This document shows, in pieces, positions 24,497-32,100 of a stretch of DNA of 33,016 nt. The notes under the pieces were generated by a model. It saw only the letters and a list, made by a program, of their open reading frames with translations. It was not told where the DNA came from and did no database searches. The DNA is from a virus. Position 1 is the stretch's first letter; each line of letters starts with the position of its first letter. The position numbers and the translations under genes were made by a program. The stretch covers positions 1 through 33,016 of the IMG/VR virus record IMGVR_UViG_3300042894_001713; one strand, 5' to 3'.

Positions 24497-24777
24497 TTAA
24501 CGCTGGAAAGATGCTCGCTGCTGCCGGCGTCGGGGCACGGGAGGCCATCGCCCTCGGAGTCATCGCCGGGATGGACGGCAAGGCGCAGTCGCCCGACATC
24601 AAGGCCGCGCTCGACCACTGCTCGAAAGATCCGATGGCCGTCGTGGCTGTCCTCAAGAGCAAAGGACTCGTCCGACCCGAGGAGAACCGCAACGGCTGGC
24701 CGTTCTGGCGGCTGACTGCGGAGGGGCTGCGGCGGGTGGATTCTCTAGCCAACACCCCTGACAACCCGCCGCCCTAG
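24484..24777 (+). CDS. Small winged-helix-like protein
   Basis: 97 residues from ATG 24484 (CCAACCGATG). The segment IKAALDHCSKDPMAVVAVLKSKGLVRPEE...WRLTAEGLRRVD has the helix-helix-wing layout of MarR/DUF-type winged helices, with the wing at NGWPFWRLT. It may bind DNA, for instance to regulate early operons. It is followed by a terminator and promoter C. Confidence 0.6.
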   Translation: MQALINAGKMLAAAGVGAREAIALGVIAGMDGKAQSPDIKAALDHCSKDPMAVVAVLKSKGLVRPEENRNGWPFWRLTAEGLRRVDSLANTPDNPPP

Positions 24778-24799
24778 CGGTCGTGTTCGTCGCCGGTTC

Positions 24800-24835
24800 G
24801 CCCGTCCGTGGATTATTTTCGCGGGCGGGCTTTTT
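24800..24835 (+). terminator. Intrinsic terminator before promoter C
   Basis: 11-bp stem (24800-24810 with 24820-24830; two G-T wobbles), 9-base AT loop, TTTTT. T-tract continues into TTATTGTTGCACTT. Confidence 0.88.
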
Positions 24836-24839
24836 ATTG

Positions 24840-24867
24840 TTGCACTTGTGCGACAGGGGGCTAGTTT
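24840..24867 (+). promoter_or_regulatory. Early promoter C (sigma70-like)
   Basis: TTGCAC (24840-24845), 16 bases, TAGTTT (24862-24867). Leader carries CGTCAACCGACACCA (24873-24887) and ACCAACCACCAACCAA (24884-24899), then ATG 24910. It would drive the long micro-ORF/helicase/nuclease operon to 28479. Confidence 0.75.
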
Positions 24868-24909
24868 CACGCCGTCAACCGACACCAACCACCAACCAAC
24901 CAACAAACC

Positions 24910-25173
24910 ATGACCACCATCGCCCAACTGATTTTCGGACTCGACGGAAAAGCCAAGTTTGATGCCATGGCCGCCCGCGCCGGAATGACCGCCGAGCAAG
25001 CTGCCGCCGCCGGGATGCTCCAGTCGCTGGCCCACATGATGACCGCCGAGCACAAGACGGTCCTTGCCGATCAAGCCAAAGCGCTGCCGATCCTCGCCAA
25101 GATCGCATCCATGCCAGCCGGTGACGACGCTCTGGAGCGTTTTGACCGCGTTGTTGCCGCAATCCTCGCCTGA
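24910..25173 (+). CDS. Small helical protein, first gene of operon C
   Basis: 87 residues, almost all helix (AQLIFGLDGKAKFDAMAARAGM, AAAAGMLQSLAHMMTAEHKTV, LPILAKIASM). No domain recognised. Directly behind promoter C, so an abundant early protein is likely. ATG context AACAAACCATG, no SD. Confidence 0.65.
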   Translation: MTTIAQLIFGLDGKAKFDAMAARAGMTAEQAAAAGMLQSLAHMMTAEHKTVLADQAKALPILAKIASMPAGDDALERFDRVVAAILA

Positions 25174-25175
25174 CC

Positions 25176-25322
25176 ATGACCACCGACCTGCACTCTGAGA
25201 TGCGCGACCGCTTGGCGCTCGCCCGCCACGCCCGCCGCATGGGTAAACCCAACGCGCGCCGATGGCACATCGAGAAGGCCGTGGCTGCCCGGCTTGAACT
25301 CCGCAACCTGCCAAAGCCATGA
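25176..25322 (+). CDS. Micro-protein, Arg-rich
   Basis: 48 residues, basic helical (MRDRLALARHARRMGKPNAR). It follows the previous stop by 2 bases and overlaps the next start by ATGA. Below usual gene-calling length, but the tight coupling on both sides supports it. Function unknown. Confidence 0.55.
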   Translation: MTTDLHSEMRDRLALARHARRMGKPNARRWHIEKAVAARLELRNLPKP

Positions 25323-25438
25323 CCCGACTCCTCATCCTCGCCGCCGCCTTCTACGCCGCCGTCACCATCGTCAACCACCTCAACCCCGGACCCGGCGAAG
25401 CTGATGTCCGCGGGCCTGCTCACCTCATCCAACCATGA
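25319..25438 (+). CDS. Micro-protein with one membrane segment
   Basis: 39 residues; LLILAAAFYAAVTIV is a clear transmembrane helix after a short N-terminus, followed by a Pro/Gly-rich end. Both ends overlap neighbours by ATGA. Function unknown. Confidence 0.5.
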   Translation: MTRLLILAAAFYAAVTIVNHLNPGPGEADVRGPAHLIQP

Positions 25439-25614
25439 CAACCACCGAAATCGAATCCCGGGCCAAGGCCGCGGGCCACACCATCGCCGGCGTCCTTATC
25501 CTCGCCGGCGTCAACCGCGCCACGTTCTGGCGCTGGAAGACGGGCAAGTTCCAGCCGCGGGCTGCGAGCCTTTCCCGGATCCGCAGCATCATCCTCAGCA
25601 TTGAGAAGCCATGA
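25435..25614 (+). CDS. Small helix-turn-helix protein (XRE-like)
   Basis: 59 residues. AGHTIAGVLILAGVNRATF-WRWKTGKFQP has the spacing of an XRE-type HTH, with the recognition helix about NRATFWRWK. Could be a small repressor or operon regulator. Flanked on both sides by ATGA overlaps. Start context is CCAACCATG. Confidence 0.65.
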   Translation: MTTTEIESRAKAAGHTIAGVLILAGVNRATFWRWKTGKFQPRAASLSRIRSIILSIEKP

Positions 25615-25871
25615 CTGACCGCGAAATGAAACTCGCCAAGCAGGCCGCTGCCCGGCTGCTCCGCGACCGTGCGCCGGGACTCAGCGAGGACGACCGGCAC
25701 CTGCTGCGGAAGTATCCCAAGCACACCTTGGAGCAGGCGCGCGAGATCGACGCGGTCGGCCAACGCCTGCCGAGCGATCCAAGGATGCAAGACCTCGGGT
25801 TCGTGTCCGGCTTCGACAAGATCCTCGGGCAAGAGCGAGGCAACTACCACCTCAGCGGAGACCACACATGA
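25611..25871 (+). CDS. Small helical protein before helicase
   Basis: 86 residues, charged helices (REMKLAKQAAARLLRDRAPG, DRHLLRKYPKHTLEQAREID). No domain recognised. It overlaps both the HTH gene and the helicase by ATGA, so may be a helicase partner. Confidence 0.65.
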   Translation: MTDREMKLAKQAAARLLRDRAPGLSEDDRHLLRKYPKHTLEQAREIDAVGQRLPSDPRMQDLGFVSGFDKILGQERGNYHLSGDHT

Positions 25872-27247
25872 TCACCCTCCGAGACTACCAACTCGACCTG
25901 GTCGATGGCGTTCGCGGATCCTACCGATCCGGCAAACGGTCGCCTCTCGTCGTTGCTCCGACCGGATCCGGGAAGACGGTTCTGTTCTCCTACATCGCGC
26001 AGGGGACCGCAGCCAAGGGCAACGGCGTCGTCATCCTCGTCCACAGGCAGGAGCTGGTGGACCAGACCTGCCGGACGCTCCGGGCGTTCGGTGTCGATCA
26101 CGGCGTCATCGCCGCGGGCCGCACGCCTGACCGATCGCTTCCCGTGCAGGTGGCATCGGTGCAGACCTACGTCCGGCGTCTCGACTCGTTCCGGCCGGCG
26201 CTGATCATCGCCGACGAGGCGCATCACGCGACGGCTGGAAGTTGGCGAAAGGTGATCGCCCATCACTCGCAGGCCCGCGTCCTCGGCGTGACAGCGACGC
26301 CGCAGCGGCTCGACGGGCGCGGCCTCAAGGACGTGTTCGACGACCTGATCCGCGGGCCGGAAGTCGCCGATCTGATCGAGGGCGGGCACCTGGCACCGCC
26401 GGTCTACTTCGCGCCGCCGATCGTGGCTGACCTTTCCCACATCGGCACCCGAGGCGGGGACTTCGCCCAGGACGAACTCGCCGCCGAGATGGACCGCCCG
26501 ACGATCACCGGCGACGCGGTCGAGCACTATTCAAGAATCTGCCGGGGAGCGCCGGCCGTCGCGTTCTGCTGCTCCGTCAAGCACGCCCAGCACGTCGCCG
26601 AGCAGTTCAACGCCGCGGGATACAGGGCTGCGACCATCGACGGCACGATGGACCGCGAGTCACGCCGGGAAGTCGTGCGGGCTCTGGGTGACGGCCGCCT
26701 GCATGTCCTGACGAGTTGCGAGATCATCAACGAGGGCTTCGACTTGCCGCTCGTCACCGCTGCGATCCTGCTCCGGCCGACGAAGTCGCTGGGGCTGCAC
26801 CTCCAGCAGATCGGTCGGGTGCTGCGGCCGGCACCGGGGAAGACGAAGGCGATCATCCTCGACCACGTAGGCAACCTGTCCCGCCACGGGTTCGCTGAGG
26901 ATGTCCGCGACTGGACGCTGGAGGGCCGGAAGAAGAAGAAGCGCAAGGCCAGCGACGAGGAGGAGATCCAGCAGCGGCAGTGCAGGGAGTGCTACTGTTG
27001 TCACCCGCCAGCGCCGGTCTGCCCGGAGTGCGGGTTCGAGTATCCGAAGAAGGAGCGCGAGATCGAGCAGGCCGAGGGCGAGCTGGTGCAGATCGACCCG
27101 AAGGAGATCGCCCGCCAGAAACGGCAGGAGCAGGGATCGGCGCAAACGCTGGATGACTTGATCGCGCTGGGACGGGCGCGGGGCTACCGCTCGCCGGATG
27201 TCTGGGCGAAGCACGTGTGGAACTCGCGGAAGGGGGTGCTGCGATGA
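25868..27247 (+). CDS. SF2 DEAD/DEAH-type DNA helicase with C-terminal zinc ribbon
   Basis: 459 residues. Walker A APTGSGKT (30-37), DEAH box ADEAHH (Asp116), motif III GVTATPQRLDGRGL, motif IV/V ITSCEIINEGFDLP-like region and motif VI QQIGRVLR (313-320). The C-terminal ~90 residues carry QCRECYCCH...VCPECGF, four cysteine pairs in a zinc-ribbon-like order (372-388). This is the XPB/RAD25-like phage helicase type used in replication or recombination. The ATGA at 27244 starts the next gene. Confidence 0.9.
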   Translation: MITLRDYQLDLVDGVRGSYRSGKRSPLVVAPTGSGKTVLFSYIAQGTAAKGNGVVILVHRQELVDQTCRTLRAFGVDHGVIAAGRTPDRSLPVQVASVQTYVRRLDSFRPALIIADEAHHATAGSWRKVIAHHSQARVLGVTATPQRLDGRGLKDVFDDLIRGPEVADLIEGGHLAPPVYFAPPIVADLSHIGTRGGDFAQDELAAEMDRPTITGDAVEHYSRICRGAPAVAFCCSVKHAQHVAEQFNAAGYRAATIDGTMDRESRREVVRALGDGRLHVLTSCEIINEGFDLPLVTAAILLRPTKSLGLHLQQIGRVLRPAPGKTKAIILDHVGNLSRHGFAEDVRDWTLEGRKKKKRKASDEEEIQQRQCRECYCCHPPAPVCPECGFEYPKKEREIEQAEGELVQIDPKEIARQKRQEQGSAQTLDDLIALGRARGYRSPDVWAKHVWNSRKGVLR

Positions 27248-27738
27248 GTATGACACCGGAGGAGAGGAGGGCGCGGCTGCGTGAACAAAAGCGCCGATAC
27301 TGGGAAGCCAACAAGGAGGCCAACAAGGAGAAGAACGCGGAGCGACAACGCCGATACAGAGAAGCCAACAAGGAGCAGGAGACGGAGCGGCTACACCGAT
27401 GGCGCGAAGGCAACAAGGTGAAGCAGACGGAGCAGCAACGCCGATGGCGCGAAGCCAACAAAGAGAATCATGCGGAGATGAAACGGAGATGGCTACGCCG
27501 AAAACGCTTCGCCGGAGAAAACGGATCATCATTCCAATCATGGCAGGCGAGTCTCTACAACAGGAACGCGGTCTTCAAATCCATCGCCAACCTTCAACCC
27601 CACCCCGGCCAAACCCTCGCCGAACTCATCCACGAACTCAGCGGCTACGCGATGGAGGTCTGCGAGCAGATCGCGAACCCGCCGGTGATCGAGGATCCAC
27701 AACCCGCCCAACCAACTCCACAACCAGACCTCTTCTGA
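27244..27738 (+). CDS. Arg-rich tandem-repeat protein with C-terminal clamp-binding-like motif
   Basis: 164 residues from ATG 27244 (ATGA overlap with helicase stop). Residues about 18-88 contain four to five repeats of a 14-16 residue unit around RRYREANKE/RWREGNK/RRWREANKE, strongly basic and helical, a repeat seen in phage proteins that often flank HNH or replication genes. The last five residues are QPDLF, close to the beta-clamp-binding pentapeptide (QLxLF-type). Together this suggests a DNA-bound replication accessory. The stop overlaps the next start (TGATG). Confidence 0.75.
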   Translation: MSMTPEERRARLREQKRRYWEANKEANKEKNAERQRRYREANKEQETERLHRWREGNKVKQTEQQRRWREANKENHAEMKRRWLRRKRFAGENGSSFQSWQASLYNRNAVFKSIANLQPHPGQTLAELIHELSGYAMEVCEQIANPPVIEDPQPAQPTPQPDLF

Positions 27739-28085
27739 TGAACGAAATGAACCGCCTGCGAGCCATCATGCTCGGCCTCTCGACTCCCGGCGTCCGGCTC
27801 TTCCGCAACAACTGCGGCGCGCTCAAGGACGCCGAGGGCCGACTCATCCGCTACGGCGTCGCCAACCCCGGCGGGTCCGACCTGATCGGCTGGCGATCCG
27901 TGACCGTCACGCCGGACATGGTCGGCCAGAAGCTCGCGATCTTCCTCGCCATCGAGGTGAAGGGTGAGCGGGGCAAGGCCACCGACCAGCAGCGCAACTT
28001 CATCGCACGGGTCCGGGCCGACGGCGGGCTTGCAGGCGTGGCGCGATCGGTGGAGGATGCGCTGGGGATCATCAGCCCGCTCTAA
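27738..28085 (+). CDS. VRR-NUC domain nuclease (Holliday-junction resolvase-like)
   Basis: 115 residues from ATG 27738; longer in-frame starts are shadows. GRLIRYGVANPGGSDLIGW and IFLAIEVKGERGKATDQQRNFI are the D...ExK...Q core of the VRR-NUC (PD-(D/E)XK) family. It may process branched recombination or replication DNA. It lies between the clamp-motif protein and two small genes. Confidence 0.9.
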   Translation: MNEMNRLRAIMLGLSTPGVRLFRNNCGALKDAEGRLIRYGVANPGGSDLIGWRSVTVTPDMVGQKLAIFLAIEVKGERGKATDQQRNFIARVRADGGLAGVARSVEDALGIISPL

Positions 28086-28087
28086 CC

Positions 28088-28285
28088 ATGCCACAACCAC
28101 CTATCCCGCCGACCCTGCTACAGCTCCGGCGCAGCCCGCACTGGAAGGCGCTGGAGTCGATCTTCCAGACCGGCTTTGACGACGCCCGCAGGGGCCACTG
28201 GGACAACGACCAGCCACCCCGGACGCTCCGCTGGTATGCCTACGAGGCGGGCTGGGACGAGGGCGAAACTCAGAATCAACCATGA
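28088..28285 (+). CDS. Small protein, RMF/CrpP-like feel
   Basis: 65 residues. FQTGFDDARRGHWDNDQPP and WYAYEAGWDEGE recall the G-x-A...GW-x-G pattern of small RMF/CrpP-type proteins, which are often phage or plasmid borne. The match is weak, so function is open. Start context TCTAACCATG; stop overlaps next start by ATGA. Confidence 0.6.
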   Translation: MPQPPIPPTLLQLRRSPHWKALESIFQTGFDDARRGHWDNDQPPRTLRWYAYEAGWDEGETQNQP

Positions 28286-28479
28286 AACCCCGTTTTTTTA
28301 TCGCCGAACCCGGCACTCTTCTCGGCTCATTGGTGAAGCTCCAAGAGTGGCACGAGTGGGAAGTCGGCGACACCCGCGACCAAAGCCGCGTCTGCCTGAC
28401 ATCGTGCAAACGCAAGGCCGAACTGATCCGCGACGCCCTCCAGGCATTCCATGCGGGTGAGTCTGAAAACCAGAATTGA
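28282..28479 (+). CDS. Small protein, unknown
   Basis: 65 residues: a strand-loop-helix protein (FFIAEPGTLLGSLVKLQEW, RKAELIRDALQAFH). No family recognised. Last gene of the operon starting at promoter C; its stop is followed by the leader of the primase gene. Start is AATCAACCATG. Confidence 0.6.
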   Translation: MKPRFFIAEPGTLLGSLVKLQEWHEWEVGDTRDQSRVCLTSCKRKAELIRDALQAFHAGESENQN

Positions 28480-28520
28480 ACTTGCCACCCGCCCGCCCAA
28501 CTGCAACAGATCCGAACCGC

Positions 28521-28536
28521 ACCAACCACCAACCAA
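28521..28536 (+). promoter_or_regulatory. ACC/AACC leader of primase gene
   Basis: ACCAACCACCAACCAA is identical to the 16-mers at 20927-20942 and 24884-24899. Upstream only a weak TTGCCA-16-CAACAG pair is visible, so a promoter here is doubtful. Confidence 0.5.
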
Positions 28537-28538
28537 CC

Positions 28539-31181
28539 ATGAAAATCGACTTCGCGGCCATCAACGCCGCCGCCCTCTCATCCCTTGAATCCCTGCTCTA
28601 CGAATGGTTCCCGCACGGGCACCGCGAGGGCCACGAGTTCAAGATCGGCAGCCTCTCAGGCGAGCCTGGCCGGTCCCTCAGCGTCAACGCCCGCACCGGC
28701 GTATGGAAGGACTTCTCCTCCGACGCCGGAGGATCAGATCCGATCTCCCTGCTCGCTGCGATCCGGTCCTGCTCCATGAAGGACGCCGCCGCTGAGATCG
28801 GCGAGCGGTTCCGCACCGGGATCGAGTCGCAGGGCGTGACCGCAGCACCCAAGCCTGCCGCCCCGGCCGAGTGGATGCCGACGACCGCGCCGTTCGGCAC
28901 GCGACTCCCCGAGCGGATCCAGCACCACCGCTATGGTACATCGTCCGGCGTCTGGGAATACCGGGACGCTACTGGCTGCCTGTTCGGTGCTGTCTGCCGC
29001 TTCGACCTGCCCGACGGCGCGAAGCAGGTGGTGCCGCTGACATGGGCGCGCCACACCGATGGCCGCGAGCAGTGGCGCTGGCTGTCCTTCGCGAAACCGC
29101 GCCCGCTCTACGGCCTCGACCTACTCGCCTCCAACCCAGACGCCGGCGTGCTGATCGTCGAGGGCGAGAAAGCCGCCGATGCGGCGAGTAAGATCTCGCC
29201 GGGTGTCGTCGTGACGTGGCCGGGTGGATCGAAAGCTGTCCGCTACGCCGACTGGTCACCGCTTGCCGGCCGCAAGGTCGTCATCTGGCCAGACCGGGAC
29301 GCGCCAGGCATTGAAGCCGCCAGAGCCATCTCGAAGACGCTTGCCGGGATCGCCGCGAAGGTCCGCATCGTCACGCCGCCGGCAGGACCGCAGGACGGCT
29401 GGGATCTGGCCGACGCCGTGGCCGAAGGCTGGGACCGGGCGCGACTCATCGAGGCCATGAAGCCGCAGGCCGATCCGATGCCCGAGCAGGACTCTCCGCA
29501 GGACGAGGTCGAGCCATGGCAACCCGTGCAGGCACAGCCGCCGGCCAAGCCTCGGCAGGACGACCGGATCGAAGGCCTGCCGTTCCGCCTGCTCGGAGTC
29601 GATGGTGACTCGTTTTTTTACATGCCGGACAAGGGCCAGCAGGTGGTTTCCCTCACCGCATCCAGCCACTCCAAGAACAACCTCATGCGGCTGGCGGTCC
29701 TGAACGCATGGGAGGCCGAGTATGCCGACAACGGCGACCTCACTGGCAAGGGCTGGGACAAGGCGGTCAATGCGCTCATCCAGCGGTCGCAGGGGCTGCC
29801 TAAATTCGACCCGCAGCGGATCCGTGGGCGCGGGTGCTGGATCGACGGCGACGATGTTGTCTTCCACGCTGGCGACCGGCTGGTCATCAACGGCACCGCC
29901 CGACCCATCCCGCAGTTCTCCTCATCCGTGCGGGCGATCTACGAGGGGGCGCTGGAGATCCCCGTGGACTCCGGCGACGGGGCCGACAACCGCACCGCGG
30001 CCCGCCTGATCGAACTCTGCGAGATGCTGAGTTGGGAGCGCCCGCTCTACGGCAAACTCCTCGCCGGGTGGCTCGCCATCGCGCCGATCTGCGGGGCGCT
30101 CGTCTGGAGGCCTCACCTGTGGCTTACCGGGCCGTCCGGATCCGGGAAGAGCTGGAGTGTCGCCAACATCATCTCACCCATCGTCGGCGACTCCGCGATT
30201 CACGTCCAGGGCGCGACGACCGAGGCCGGCCTACGCCAGAAGATCGGCTCCGACGCGCTGCCGGTCGTCTTTGACGAGGCCGAAAGCGAGGACAAGCGGG
30301 GCCAGCAGCGGCTCGAGGGCGTGCTGGAACTCGCCCGCCAGGCGTCGAGCGAGAGCAAGGCCCGGATCACGAAGGGCAGCGCAGGCGGCGGGGCCATCGA
30401 CTACATGGTGCGCTCGTGCTTCCTGTTCGCCTCGATCGGCGTCGCCGCGGTGAAGAAGGCGGACGTATCACGCGTGACGGTCCTCCAGTTGAGGAAGAAC
30501 AACGGGCCATGCTCGCAGGAGCATTTCCAGATTGTCAAGGCGCTGTGGATCGACACCGTGCAGCGGAAGGGATTCGCCGAGCAGATCCGCGCCCGATCCC
30601 TCGCCAACGCGAAGACGCTCCGAGCCAACGCGGAGACCTTCTCCTCGGTGGCCGTCGAATTCACCGGCGACAAGCGGTCAGCCGACCAGCTCGGCACGCT
30701 GCTCGCCGGCGCGTTCTCATTGACCTCCACGCGGATCGCCACCGAGGAGTTCGCCAAGGATTGGATGGCGAAGCAGGACTGGACCGGCTTCAAGGCCGAG
30801 GAGATCGACAACGACGAGAACCAATGCCTCAGCCACCTGTTCGCCGCGTCGATCCGCTACGAGATCGTGGGACGCCCGCTCACTCGGTCGATCTCCGAGG
30901 CCGTGGCAATCGCCAACGTGTCGGGCTCCTACCTGTCAAACGACCAACTCGGCGAGCGGAATGAGACCCGCGACGCCCTTCGCCGGCACGGGATCCTGAT
31001 CAAGGACGGCCGCGCCAGCATCGCCAACCGCCACCCGGCGCTCGAGCGGATCTTCGCGGATACGCCATGGGCGGGCGCGAAGTGGCGGCAGCAGCTCGAG
31101 CGAGTGCCAGGGCACGAGAAGCACGATGTGATGAACTTCGGCCTCAACATCCGGCAGCGGGCGGTGTCGGTGCCGTTCTGA
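28539..31181 (+). CDS. TOPRIM primase-helicase / DUF927-like replication protein
   Basis: 880 residues from ATG 28539 (AACCAACCATG); an ATG at 28476 is in frame but lies inside the previous gene. N-terminus (about 25-75) is a zinc-finger-like primase fold region without Cys (FKIGSLSGEPGRS...SVNARTGVWKDF). TOPRIM: LIVEGEKAAD (Glu208), then WPDRDAPG (Asp252, Asp254). C-terminal ATPase: Walker A GPSGSGKS (Lys537) and Walker B VVFDEAE (Asp579, Glu580). It would prime and unwind at the phage fork. Separated by 59 bases from the upstream gene, with the 16-mer leader ACCAACCACCAACCAA (28521-28536). Confidence 0.88.
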   Translation: MKIDFAAINAAALSSLESLLYEWFPHGHREGHEFKIGSLSGEPGRSLSVNARTGVWKDFSSDAGGSDPISLLAAIRSCSMKDAAAEIGERFRTGIESQGVTAAPKPAAPAEWMPTTAPFGTRLPERIQHHRYGTSSGVWEYRDATGCLFGAVCRFDLPDGAKQVVPLTWARHTDGREQWRWLSFAKPRPLYGLDLLASNPDAGVLIVEGEKAADAASKISPGVVVTWPGGSKAVRYADWSPLAGRKVVIWPDRDAPGIEAARAISKTLAGIAAKVRIVTPPAGPQDGWDLADAVAEGWDRARLIEAMKPQADPMPEQDSPQDEVEPWQPVQAQPPAKPRQDDRIEGLPFRLLGVDGDSFFYMPDKGQQVVSLTASSHSKNNLMRLAVLNAWEAEYADNGDLTGKGWDKAVNALIQRSQGLPKFDPQRIRGRGCWIDGDDVVFHAGDRLVINGTARPIPQFSSSVRAIYEGALEIPVDSGDGADNRTAARLIELCEMLSWERPLYGKLLAGWLAIAPICGALVWRPHLWLTGPSGSGKSWSVANIISPIVGDSAIHVQGATTEAGLRQKIGSDALPVVFDEAESEDKRGQQRLEGVLELARQASSESKARITKGSAGGGAIDYMVRSCFLFASIGVAAVKKADVSRVTVLQLRKNNGPCSQEHFQIVKALWIDTVQRKGFAEQIRARSLANAKTLRANAETFSSVAVEFTGDKRSADQLGTLLAGAFSLTSTRIATEEFAKDWMAKQDWTGFKAEEIDNDENQCLSHLFAASIRYEIVGRPLTRSISEAVAIANVSGSYLSNDQLGERNETRDALRRHGILIKDGRASIANRHPALERIFADTPWAGAKWRQQLERVPGHEKHDVMNFGLNIRQRAVSVPF

Positions 31182-31230
31182 CTTTCCAGCGCCGCTGATG
31201 CCGGTCCTATGTCGGGAGCAGCACGGCACA

Positions 31231-31266
31231 GCGGCAACCCTATGCCAACCCTATGCCAACCATATG
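31231..31266 (+). repeat. Tandem start-signal repeat before HTH/zinc protein
   Basis: Three tandem copies of (C)CAACC(C)TATG at 11-base spacing (ATGs at 31242, 31253, 31264). Only the third ATG is in frame with the gene, so the first two are non-productive or out of frame. It looks like a duplicated CCAACC-ATG initiation module. Confidence 0.7.
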
Positions 31267-31614
31267 ACCACCAACCAAGCCTCCATCATCATCTGCGAAT
31301 CCATCCGCGAAGCCGCCAAGGCCGCCGGGCTGCAACGGTCCATCGTCCACAACCCGCACCGCCACGACTTCGCTGGCGTCGAGGCCCGCAATCATGCGAT
31401 CCGGCTCGCCTATGCCCAAGGTGTCGCCGCTGATGCACTCGCTGAGGGGTTCGTTCGCAACGGCCGCACGATCCGCGATGCCATCGCCCGTCGATCAGCG
31501 CCAGGTGAGTGTCCGCGCTGCGGATGCACCAACCCTGCCGAGTGCCGTGACCGATGCGGATCCGCGCCGGCCGTCCGTGAGTCCGCCGACATTGACGGCG
31601 CATCCCTCGTTTGA
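31264..31614 (+). CDS. HTH + zinc-knuckle protein
   Basis: 116 residues from ATG 31264. ARNHAIRLAYAQGVAADALAEGFVRNGRTIRDAIA has the layout of a DnaA_C/HTH-like DNA-binding helix set, and CPRCGCTNPAECRDRCG near the end is a zinc-knuckle (four Cys). Between the primase and SSB genes, an origin-binding or regulatory role is plausible. ATG 31198 is in frame but upstream of the repeat; I prefer 31264. Confidence 0.65.
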   Translation: MTTNQASIIICESIREAAKAAGLQRSIVHNPHRHDFAGVEARNHAIRLAYAQGVAADALAEGFVRNGRTIRDAIARRSAPGECPRCGCTNPAECRDRCGSAPAVRESADIDGASLV

Positions 31615-31633
31615 TCTCCTACCAAATACCACC

Positions 31634-31972
31634 ATGCAATCGCTGAAAATTGATCTCCTAAAGCTCGCCGGAGCGCGCCCGTTTACGTCCAAGGATGGCA
31701 CCGCGTTCGTCGCAATTCCGCTCCAGGCGAACGCCGTCTTCATCGGCGAGAAGGCGCACTACCTCGAGCTGACGCTGATCCCAAATCGGGACGGCCCGGA
31801 CAAGTACGGCTACGCCGGATTCGCCGCCGTCAACCTCACTAAGGAGCGCCGGGAGGCCGGCGAGAAAGGGCCGATCATCGGCAACTGGAAGCCCATCGGA
31901 CGGGCCGCTGCGGCACCTCCACCGGTGGAATCCGCGCCGATGCCGGACGACGGAGACGACATCCCGTTCTGA
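31634..31972 (+). CDS. Single-stranded DNA-binding (SSB-like) protein
   Basis: 112 residues from ATG 31634 (AATACCACCATG); longer starts are shadows. The C-terminal end PDDGDDIPF is the acidic tip DDIPF of SSB, which binds partner replication and recombination proteins. The body (TAFVAIPLQANAVFIGEKAHYLELTLIP) is a single beta-rich OB-like domain shorter than host SSB. It would cover ssDNA from resection and at the fork. Followed by a terminator. Confidence 0.85.
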   Translation: MQSLKIDLLKLAGARPFTSKDGTAFVAIPLQANAVFIGEKAHYLELTLIPNRDGPDKYGYAGFAAVNLTKERREAGEKGPIIGNWKPIGRAAAAPPPVESAPMPDDGDDIPF

Positions 31973-31991
31973 TTCCGGCGCAGGTTTCCCC

Positions 31992-32023
31992 AGCCCGATC
32001 CCTTCACGGGGGTCGGGCTTTTT
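31992..32023 (+). terminator. Intrinsic terminator after SSB gene
   Basis: 11-bp stem AGCCCGATCCC / GGGGTCGGGCT-type (31992-32002 with 32009-32019; one G-T), 6-base loop, TTTTT. Closes the early region. Confidence 0.88.
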
Positions 32024-32100
32024 CGTGGGCTGTTGTTGTTTGTAACCGGATTTTCACTGGTAATCAACCGGTTACGTTACAACGGTAATTTCCGGGAGAC

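Noticed and set aside
28476-28538. ATG 28476 as primase start
   Set aside because: Falls inside the previous gene's last codons and precedes the shared ACC leader; 28539 is preferred.
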